In this document: positions 55,536-64,000 of the stretch, piece after piece
Position numbering within the stretch: position 1 is the first letter of the stretch
Layout of the letters: each line of letters starts with the position of its first letter
Assembly (NCBI GenBank): GCA_947462335.1
Contig: OX381720.1
Location: forward strand, 46,656,654 to 46,720,653
Direction: 5' to 3'
Length of the DNA stretch: 64,000 nucleotides
DNA from: Harmothoe impar
Lineage: Eukaryota; Annelida; Polychaeta; Phyllodocida; Polynoidae
The notes under the pieces: generated by a model
What the model was told of the DNA's origin: nothing
Database searches by the model: none
The model's input: only the letters and a program-made list of their open reading frames with translations
Program-made: the position numbers and the translations under genes

Positions 55536-56100
55536 TACACTGTAAAAAGGTTGGTTGCCATTTTTGTAGGTGTACAGTATACACTGTCAGAAGTTATTGT
55601 AGCTGCACAGCGAGATATACTGTAGCTGCACAGTATAAAAGGAGGTATTTTTGGGTTCGAGGCTAACCTTGGCACAATGAGAAATACGTTTTTCTTTTCG
55701 TATCTCTTTAACCCATTTGACATGCACTTCCACATATATATTGATATAGAAATGTTAGCTAGTGAACATTTGAATATGTACATATTTATAATTTAGATAT
55801 TCTATAGCTAAAAAGAACAATACTGCCTATTGTGTCAAGGTGGGATTCGAACCCAAGATCTCCTGTGTGTGGTATTCTACAGTAGGTGAGTGTAGCTGTA
55901 CAGTATGTGATACTGGAAACCAAAAATACCTCCCTTTATACTGTTCAGCTACAGTACTTACTTCTAACAGTGTAGATTCTGCTGTAGGTGTACACAGTTT
56001 ATTGTATATAAACAGGAGAATCTACTGTAAGTTCCATAGATTCTACTGTAGATTCATTCTATAGTGGATTCTACTGTACCTACACTAACCATTTATGGTA
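55536..56100. mobile_element. MITE, TACACTGTAAA...GGTTGC family (copy 2, with inner element)
   Basis: The left TACACTGTAAAAAGGTTGGT and right end resemble 42349-42496. Inside (55660-55860) lies a relative of the tRNA T-arm-like foldback at 9207-9425, so this copy is probably nested. Confidence 0.6.
55660..55860. repeat. Foldback element with tRNA T-arm-like ends (copy 2)
   Basis: Left GGGTTCGAGGCTAACCTTGG and right TGTCAAGGTGGGATTCGAAC are inverted. The interior order (poly-T, TTAACCCATTTGACATGC) matches 9207-9425. Confidence 0.5.
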
Positions 56101-56194
56101 TAAATCAGAATTATATTAAATTACGCCTCCTTTAAATACTATCAGAGCAGTATGTCTGCAGCTTGCAGCATGTCAGCACTCCTCCAGTACATGG

Positions 56195-56425
56195 GCCACT
56201 GTAAGTGCATTGTTACCTATTGTGACAGACACCATGGTAGGGTTCCAATTAGGAGCTCTGACAGACAGTATAATGACCCTCCACCAGGGACAGCCAGACT
56301 GGATCAAAGGACACAAATGCTGCCTTTGGAGCTTTTCTAATGGTGAGTGATCGTTGGTAGTCAGAGAGGGTGAGGAGGATGCACGTCCGTGATAGCTCTC
56401 CTAGGTGCACGGACAAACGTTCAGA
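56195..56425 (+). repeat. Exon-like segment (copy 1 of 4)
   Basis: It contains ACTGGATCAAAGGACACAAA, GCTTTTCTAATGGTGAGTGA (a good splice donor) and TGGTAGTCAGAGAGGGTG. Related segments lie near 57905-58045, 58545-58790 and 60770 with 61965-62160, all in the same orientation. The open frames are short and interrupted. Confidence 0.5.
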
Positions 56426-56744
56426 GTGTTATCTTAATGCTATATCTTAATGCTATCTTAGACTATTTTAAAAGTATCACTAAGCAAATGAAGATGGCGC
56501 CACTAGTAGAAGTAAGTCCATTGTGGGATAGGCTAGTTATTAGTGTATGTTGTGTCATATCGGTGTAGGGTATATTCCGCATTAGCGAGATACAGTGGCT
56601 CCACCTTATGGACCACTGGTACCAATCATAACCCTTTGCTCTGCAAAGACCAGCTCAGCCAAATCCTGTGTCCGAGATTAGGGTGCAGACAGATTGAGTG
56701 TACTAGTGATGGGTTGTAGGTAGACCTTTCATATATATCATCTG

Positions 56745-56815
56745 TCCAGGATAGGGCAGTGGTTAGAACTGTGGACTCATGATGCAGAGTACCTGAGTTC
56801 AATTCTTATTCAATG
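56745..56815 (+). pseudogene. tRNA-Met (CAT)-like sequence, left arm
   Basis: The A-box-like TAGGGCAGTGG, an anticodon-loop-like CTCATGA and a B-box-like AGTTCAATTCT are in tRNA order, but the stems pair poorly. It may be the head of a tRNA-derived SINE. Confidence 0.55.
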
Positions 56816-56923
56816 CATGGTAATCAAATTCATAAGTAAAGTGATTTTGGAAACAGAATACATTATTCACAATACTAATGAAAATTTAGAAATATATATT
56901 TAAAGTACATACACTTATTTAGC

Positions 56924-56992
56924 CTGGTAGGGATTTGAACTTGGGCTCCCATCATTATGAGTCCAACATGCTAACCACTACCCTATCCTGGA
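56924..56992 (-). pseudogene. tRNA-Met (CAT)-like sequence, right arm
   Basis: On the minus strand it has TAGGGTAGTGGTTAGCATG, TTGGACTCATAA with a CAT triplet, and AGTTCAAATCCCTACC, a better B box than the left arm. Confidence 0.6.
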
Positions 56993-57140
56993 CAGATGAT
57001 ATATGAAAGGTCTACCTACAACCCATTCCCAGTACACTCAATCTGTTTGCACCCTAATCTTGGACACGATATTTGCCTGAGCTGGTTGTTGGAGAGCAGT
57101 GGGAATATAGAGGGGTACCATTGCAAATGGCGCTGTACAC

Positions 57141-57899
57141 TGGTCATCATGCTAAGGCGGAATACTGTACTACGCCAACCTCAGGTAGCATAGTTTGGGT
57201 ATGTGACACTAGATGGAAGGAGCTACACATTCAGATCTTAAGGCAGCAACTCGACCTCCTCTGACCTCCTCCAACTCTAGCATGAATTTAATATTTATAG
57301 GACCATCATTTGTTTTTCTTTAAGGCAGAGCAAAATAACATAGCATATAAGGCCTCTCTAAAGCATAATGGATGGGCTAAAATACAGATATTAATCCATC
57401 TATGGCGGGAAGGAAAGCCATCTCTGCAGGGGCCAATGCCAATATGACCTCTTGTGGTCGAAGATGGAACTAAAATGGCTTAGTCTTGTGTGGCTAGTAC
57501 ACTTAGAGCAATCAGTACACACTTATGGTGGAGGTCTACATACAACAAATAAATAGGGAAGTATATATAATGTATAATCTGCATGAATACACATGAAAAG
57601 CCTTATGGTTGTGGATGGGAATAGTGCTTTCATTATGCATATAAATAGGAGCACAGTGAGATGTAGTTCACCTCAAGCCCAATAGGCGGCAGCTTGGAGT
57701 TGGTATCCTGCACATCATTATCCGGTTTACAGTTGGTTGACTCCTATTCTCACTGGAGGTATTTTGCCTATTTTCATATAGAAAGAAGCACCCATATTAT
57801 TTGTAAATCAACCTGTCCACACATGAGTCTGTGAAGATTGCTGACATATTACAATCTAAAATTCGATGCTTGGAGCTCGAGTAGCTGCTTTAATAGTTA
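57141..57899. other. Unannotated sequence
   Basis: A short plus-strand segment (57195-57260) encodes DTRWKELHIQILRQQ, similar to 3250-3330 on the minus strand; the nature of this match is unclear. No other feature was supportable. Confidence 0.35.
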
Positions 57900-57904
57900 A
57901 GGTT

Positions 57905-58045
57905 TAAACGTTTGTCCGCGCACCTAGGAGAGCTATCGCGTATTTGCGGAGGATGGTGATGCTCTCTGCTATACTATGCCGAGGGGGCCTACTCTGTTTT
58001 ACGGTTGAATACCTCCCTCTGATAGATACAATGTCCTGGAAACGG
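57905..58045 (+). repeat. Exon-like segment (copy 2, 3' half)
   Basis: It shares GGTGATGCTCTCTGCTATAC and the terminal TGATAGATACAATGTCC with the other copies; the donor half is not present. Confidence 0.45.
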
Positions 58046-58399
58046 CCCACATGTGGGGGACTTATTTCTAGCAACAGAGTAAATATCCCTTTCACATCTA
58101 GTTATACCTCATAGATGATTTATATTAAAAAATATGAGACAATTTATCCAGAAGACATAGTGATATGTACAACCTCGTCGCTAATTGCCGAGCTGTGCAG
58201 ATCTATGCTATTGGCCAAAGTATGACCAAATTAAGCACCATTGTCTGTCACTGAAACAAAATCAAATGAATACCTTGTTTATTCACATGGATTAAGGCGC
58301 ATATATTTATTAATGGCTTACTAAGACTGACCCTTTACGTTCTGGCGTTATAAAGTAGATTCACTATGCCAACATTGAAAACAAGGCATATACTGGTGT

Positions 58400-58790
58400 T
58401 CCTTTTTAACAATTCTTTCAAATTCCTCCATTGACAATATCTATATTCTTCCACCTCTTGCTATCAGAGTCTGCCTGGCTGTCGGAGCATGACTTGCAGA
58501 ATGTCAGCTCTAATGCTGCAGACGACATTTGATGGTTCCAATCAAGAACGCTGCTAGACAGCTTAACAACGCTCTGCAGACGATAACCAGACTGGCCCAC
58601 AGGACACGGACGCTGTCTTTCTCCAATGCCTTGGTGAGCTATCGCTGGTAGTCAGAGAGGGTGCAGCTGGTAGTCATGCTTTCTGCTAGGCTGGTCCTGA
58701 TCAGCAGACTATGGATGGAGCTGTCTGGGCACCTGGACTATCATGTACTCCGGCTTTTCTAGTTAGATATACCTCTCTTTAATAGACAAC
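58400..58790 (+). repeat. Exon-like segment (copy 3)
   Basis: The longest copy. A plus-strand frame (QTITRLAHRTRTLSFSNAL) leads to a donor-like GGTGAGCTATCGCTGGTAGT. The following part has GTCATGCTTTCTGCTAGGCT and ends AATAGACAACCCAG. It looks like a decayed exon and its intron start duplicated several times. Confidence 0.5.
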
Positions 58791-58792
58791 CC

Positions 58793-58985
58793 AGCTAGCA
58801 AAGAAACGTTGTTATAACGTTGGGGCAATGTGAACCAGCATCGGCATGAAGTTGTACAATAATTTTATGGTTGTCAAAATTGATTTTTCGCCGTCCATGT
58901 ATATGCATTAACAATGTTCTCAACGTCGCAGTTGGCAAAACGTTGGCCCAATGTTAGATGCTTGCCCAACGTGTCCTGGCGGGCT
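58793..58985. mobile_element. MITE-like segment, CCAGCTAGCAAAGAAACGTT
   Basis: It is rich in AACGTTG/CAACGTT palindromes and begins CCCAGCTAGCAAAG; related AACGTT-rich sequence lies at 60664-60725. The right end is uncertain. Confidence 0.45.
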
Positions 58986-59199
58986 ACATTATTAACTTTG
59001 TCATTATTCTATTGGAATAACAGCAGTCATAAATATCTATCATTTTACTTACTATTTTACCATAAAATAAGACCTTAGACATTATCTATACCAACGATCA
59101 GCTTATGTATCCACAGAAGGGGTGTCCTCATTGTAATGTCAGGAGTGTTTTTCCTCCTGAATTTAGCAGTTTTCTATCTTAATTATATTTATCGGTAGG

Positions 59200-60620
59200 A
59201 ATATCTGTGCATAGAGTATAAATTAATGCACCCAGGAGGGAGAGGTCGGTGGAGTATGTGTCGTGCCCGACCGCCCACCAGGGAACAGATGGGTACCCTG
59301 GTGAGTCAGGCCAGTATTTGAATCAATGGGATCCGATTTATGAGATGGCGTACCTCTCATCCCCCCCTACCTGTGTGTTGGAGGTGTGAATCGCCCTATT
59401 CAGGTTTTGGGTATATATTTGGGGACTGTAAAGTTGGTGGTCATCTGCCCGCCAGGAGCACTTTACCGTCTTCTGGCTCATTATACACCTGTGAACAGTC
59501 ATAAAGTTGGGTTTGGGGATACAGAGGGGAGACCCCTAATTGCCCCTAGTTTATTTAATTGCCCGTGAAGTTTATAGGAATCAACCGCCAGAACAACTCT
59601 TTCCATTTCAGGTGCAGGACCTAGCTGCCACCTTTAAATTTGGGGGGAGGGAAAGTTGAAGTCAAGGAATATTTTACTGTTGGGTTTTTGTTCTGTATCC
59701 AAAGTTAAGGCTAATTGAGCAATTATCTTATGCATGTTACAAGCAATCAGAGCTTATTCTGAGTGCAAGGAGGGTCATTTCATGACCCTAAAAGAAGGTG
59801 TAATTGAATAAACATTTTATTAAATAATTGCAGGACAATTGTAAAATGAACGAGGTACAGACGGGAGATGGCGAGACACCCCCAACCCGCACAATTGGGG
59901 TTGTGAGCAATTACCTGCTTCGGGTCAATGGGGACTATCGGGTTGTGAAGCATCCCCCTTCCAGTGGTGGGACTAGCTATTTGATGCTCCCCAAAGGGGA
60001 GATGTATGCATAAAAAGGTTTTTCTGTCACTTATAACCATTTATAAATATATATGTGTTCTTCCCTTCCTATAAGGGAAGGTGTGTATGTCGTATCCACA
60101 TTGTATCAATATTTGTATGACTATTACTGTGTACAGTAGTGTCTGTATCCCTAAATCGGATCTAATGGACAGTCCCCAATCGGAAATATGAGGTTCCGTA
60201 ATGGGGAGGGGAGACATGCTCATGACGTAGGTGTGAGACGTGAGGTGAGGAACGGGGGTTCCCCTTGTGCGGGACTGATTGCGTATAAATAAAGGCCAAT
60301 AGGCCACAGTTGGCATTCAGAATTCAGCTTCAGACCAGGAGTCAGCTATAGGGACCTGACCAAGAGACAGCTCTGGAGAGACTAGGGCAGGACTGGAGAT
60401 CCTCAGGAACCCTATCTGAAGTGACTAATGAAATTGTGTTGGTTTGATTATAGCTATAAGCTGTTACAGTTATCGATACAGGAGGATCAACTATCATCAA
60501 GAGTTAAAGATATATAACCAGAAAGAGACTTTACTTAGTTCTGATCCAGGAGGATCAATTGGAGAGCAGGTCACCTTTTTTCGTCGGTACGTAGGGTGCC
60601 TTGTTTTTCTTCATCATGAC
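59200..60620 (+). other. Possible LTR-type retroelement remnant
   Basis: A purine-rich tract (GGGGAGGGGAGACA near 60201-60214) is followed by a region with a TATA-like GCGTATAAATAAAGG at 60279 and GCATTCAGAATTCAGCTTCA, a layout like PPT then U3-R. Upstream, 59847-60013 encodes a short protein-like frame (GDGETPPTRTIGVVSNYLLR). No second LTR, protease or reverse transcriptase was seen, so the call is weak. Confidence 0.25.
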
Positions 60621-60831
60621 ACAATTGCGCAGAATCAGGTTATTTGAAAAGTTTTCTTTTCATCCAACGTTGTCCCAACGTTAGCCTAACATGATTACCT
60701 AATGTCGTACCAATGTTGGCAGACCACCAGTAATATTTCTAATGTTGTTACTGATGCTAATGACTGGATCAAAGGACGCACGCTGATAATCCTAGGCTCC
60801 CTATACGACCAATCTCTCAGTCACTAGTGCC

Positions 60832-61682
<851 letters not shown>

Positions 61683-61964
61683 AGGTAAGTTATTATTGTC
61701 AGGTTGGTCAGAACTGACCAACCCACCTTGGTCTTTTAATTTCAAGGGGGAGCCACTGAGTGGTCATCAGTGTATCTTACAGGTGGCACCAGCTAGTGGT
61801 GTACAAATACAACACACCAATGATGAACCTAGGTTAGCCATAACTGACTGACCCCTCAGTCATTTTTGAATATAATTTTGTCATTATGACTAACACACAT
61901 ATGACGAACCTAGGATAGTCTGTACTGACTAAACCTTTAAACCTATGGATTTTGAGTGCAGATG

Positions 61965-62160
61965 CTGCCTTGGCCCCTTTCGAATGGTCAGATATATCGT
62001 TACTAAGCACCGAGGGTACAGTGAGTGGGGATGCTTTCTGCTAGGCTAGTCTCTGATCACCAAACTAAACCTTTAGCTGCCTAGAGACCTAAACCACCAT
62101 TTACTCTGACCTTGCCAGTTAGATGCCGTCTTCTCCTCAATAAACAATGTCCTATAGTGA
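61965..62160 (+). repeat. Exon-like segment (copy 4, 3' half)
   Basis: It shares GGATGCTTTCTGCTAGGCTA and TCAATAAACAATGTCC with copies 2 and 3. Its 5' part (CTGGATCAAAGGACGCACGC) lies at 60766-60785, displaced by the repeat and MITE inserted between. Confidence 0.5.
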
Positions 62161-62265
62161 GGGATTTTGTGTATGAGACACTTTCCAACTAGTGGGATTG
62201 GAGGCTCATAAAAATTCATTTTTCTACAGATGGAAGTGTCATAGCGATGATATTGACTTCATAGA

Positions 62266-62505
62266 GAAAAGAAACAGCGTCAAAAGGGAGTCGAGGCTGC
62301 CTCCAGAATGACTCCCCTCTTTAGGGGAGCCCAGGTCCTTATATGTGACTCCCTTAGGTGAGTCAGGGAACTATGTGACTTCCCTAGGTGACTCCCTTAT
62401 GTAGGCCAGGGAGTCACCTACAGGAGTCAAGGCAGCCTGGGCTCCTCTAAAGAGGGGAGTCATTCTGGAGGCAACCTGGACTCCCTTTTGACGCCGTTTC
62501 TTCTT
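62266..62505. mobile_element. Long foldback, GAAACAGCGTCAAAAGGGAG arms
   Basis: The arms pair over about 110 bp: GTCAAAAGGGAGTC, CTCCAGAATGACTCCC and TAGGGGAGCCCAGG recur inverted on the right. The loop contains further GGTGACTCCC palindromes. Confidence 0.85.
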
Positions 62506-63640
62506 TCTGCGTTAGCCCTGAATCTTCAGGAAGTATCAGTATCAACATCAGTATCAGGATGATCAATCAGTAAGTTGCCTACTCAAGTCTCAGAAGTACT
62601 CAGCTGTCCTAACTAAGACGTAAATTAATGATAATGAGTCCACGTTGGGTGATCCATTACTTATTAGTATGCTCCCTTGTCAATCAAAGTGCCCAATAGG
62701 GGGACAATATTGTCTGGGGTTTAGCTTCAAAATGGATTAGCCCTGATCGTTGCTAAGATTAGCCTGGTTGAGGTGACCTTAAAGCTGGGCCGTCAGGGAA
62801 TAAGTTCAGCATTTTCCATACATAGACTGAAATAACAGTTCCACCAGTTCCACCAGATGTTTGGACAGGGGACCATGAGCATTGTCCAGCTACAACATAC
62901 TCACCCTATATTGTGCCTGTAAGAGCTGAGCTCCCAGCCCTTAAGAGCCCTCTTGTGAATCAAAACTGAACTATATCCAAAAGTGCTTTTGGCCTCACTT
63001 CAACCATGACGGTCAAGCTTTAATTTCAGGATTTATTACAATAATTACTCAAATCATGATAGACTGCATATGAAGGCAGGAATATAGTGCACTGAAAACC
63101 TATGCCTGTAGGAAGGTCCTCACTACTAATGACTTGGGTTGGTCATGTCCAGTTCACCATCTATAAGGTGATCATTGTGATGACCTTAGGTGATACCTTG
63201 AAGACATACAATTGCCACTAGGGGGCCCTACTATACATCAATATCCATCACCTACTTCAGGTGTTATTTAATAGTACATGAATCAATATCATTATACATT
63301 ACACATCATCATCATTATTAATACATTGATATTGATGATAGGTGTAGGGGTACTATATCATACTTATCTCCATACACCGTATTTCCGAGTCCTACTGTTT
63401 ACTCGGCTTCTCTACCTGGAGTTAGTGCACACCATTTCTGGGAGAGGACTCAGGTCCTGTCCGGGTTACCGTGTCCCACTCTCAGGTGGGAGGTCCACAT
63501 CTAGGAGTTTTTGTTTTTTTTAAATTTTGTTTCATTGGGGCTAAATAAAATATACAGGGAAATTGAGACCTTTCAAGCATGATTTTCACGTTTAGTAGTT
63601 AAGAGTTTAATGATCCATAACAGTTGTTGTAATGCAAGTT
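62506..63640. other. Unannotated sequence
   Basis: No exon or RNA gene was supportable. A CACCGTATTTCCGAG phrase near 63374 resembles MITE ends but has no partner. Confidence 0.4.
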
Positions 63641-63659
63641 ATTCCTAGCTCTGTGTATT

Positions 63660-63815
63660 CCTGACAGTATAAGCTTTAATTTGATACCAAATATGCCAAT
63701 ATTTGACAACTTTTTGACGGATCTTGCTTTCATTAAAATCTAAAAAAAAAAAAAAAAAGGTTTTCCCTGAATCACGATTTTCGCGGTGATGAGAAACAAC
63801 TTTTTTCGAGTGGCC
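63660..63815. mobile_element. MITE, TCTCATCACCG family (copy 2, inverted)
   Basis: AATTTGATACCAAATATGCC and GCGGTGATGAGAAAC are the inverse of motifs in 42015-42288. A poly-A run has expanded inside. Confidence 0.6.
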
Positions 63816-64000
63816 TAATTATGATATGGTCATACCGGTAGGCTCCTGTCGGAATAATAATTGAATAGTAGGCCTCTATGTGATTGTTAGGCTATATTAG
63901 GGCCTAGGGCTGTGCCTCATGAATTTTTTTCACCCCCCCGGTCAACGGGTCGAAATTTTTTACCCCCCCCCCCCCCCACGGGTCGGAAATCGGCGCGCGC
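63816..64000. other. Window end with poly-C tract
   Basis: A C run near 63963-63978 sits between two ACGGGTCG phrases; no gene was seen. Confidence 0.4.

Larger units (their letters stand above)
56585..57140. mobile_element. Foldback element with tRNA-Met-like arms
   Basis: The arms of about 170 bp (56648-56820 and 56927-57090) are inverted copies that share TTGTAGGTAGACCTTTCATA and ATCTGTCCAGGATAGGG. Each arm carries a tRNA-like segment (see 56745 and 56924). Confidence 0.8.

Overview
This is an AT-rich stretch of animal nuclear DNA. Coding sequence is split into short exons with GT-AG introns, tRNA genes are eukaryotic in form with Pol III T-run terminators, and most of the window is intron packed with small inverted-repeat transposons (MITEs), microsatellites and one decayed LINE. 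Complement control protein (CCP/sushi) exons, tandem tRNA clusters and dense MITEs fit an invertebrate deuterostome; a cephalochordate is plausible, but the sequence does not settle the phylum.

Minus strand: eight exons with compatible splice phases can be read as part of one large gene that runs off the left edge. In transcript order these are 54273-53831, 44509-44366 and 43929-43809 (an unrecognised cysteine-containing module of about 235 residues), then five CCP exons at 31367-31191, 30382-30197, 26246-26070, 2653-2480 and 2112-1939. All CCP exons are phase 1-1 and keep the four Cys and the Trp of the fold. No signal-peptide exon, last exon or UTR was found. Joining the unknown module to the CCPs is an inference from strand, order and phase.

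Plus strand: a small four-exon gene (33753-37784) lies inside the 12.4-kb intron between the unknown module and the first CCP. It encodes a signal peptide, a Thr/Ser/Gly/Ala-rich mucin-like ectodomain, one membrane segment and a short basic tail. Its first intron holds a diverged tandem repeat.

7.5-22.2 kb (a CCP-gene intron): a tRNA-Arg(CCG) array, all on the minus strand. It is built from repeated segments that usually carry two tRNA subtypes about 225 bp apart, with later 442-bp and 876-bp tandem duplications, several dead copies, and one intact copy whose anticodon reads CTG. The array and its right flank are peppered with about 20 copies of a 105-120 bp hairpin MITE that starts GGGACCTTTAGCAA. 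Because the array is repetitive, several insertions can be compared with empty paralogous sites.

24.9-29.6 kb: three tRNA-Gln(CTG) loci; two are arms of a 1.3-kb inverted repeat. A 15-bp minisatellite runs up to the splice donor of a CCP exon.

45-64 kb: nested MITEs, a Jockey/CR1-like LINE reverse transcriptase fragment broken by one stop and one frameshift (47271-49083), a foldback element with tRNA-Met-like arms, four diverged copies of an exon-like segment, and a possible LTR-like remnant near 59.2-60.6 kb.
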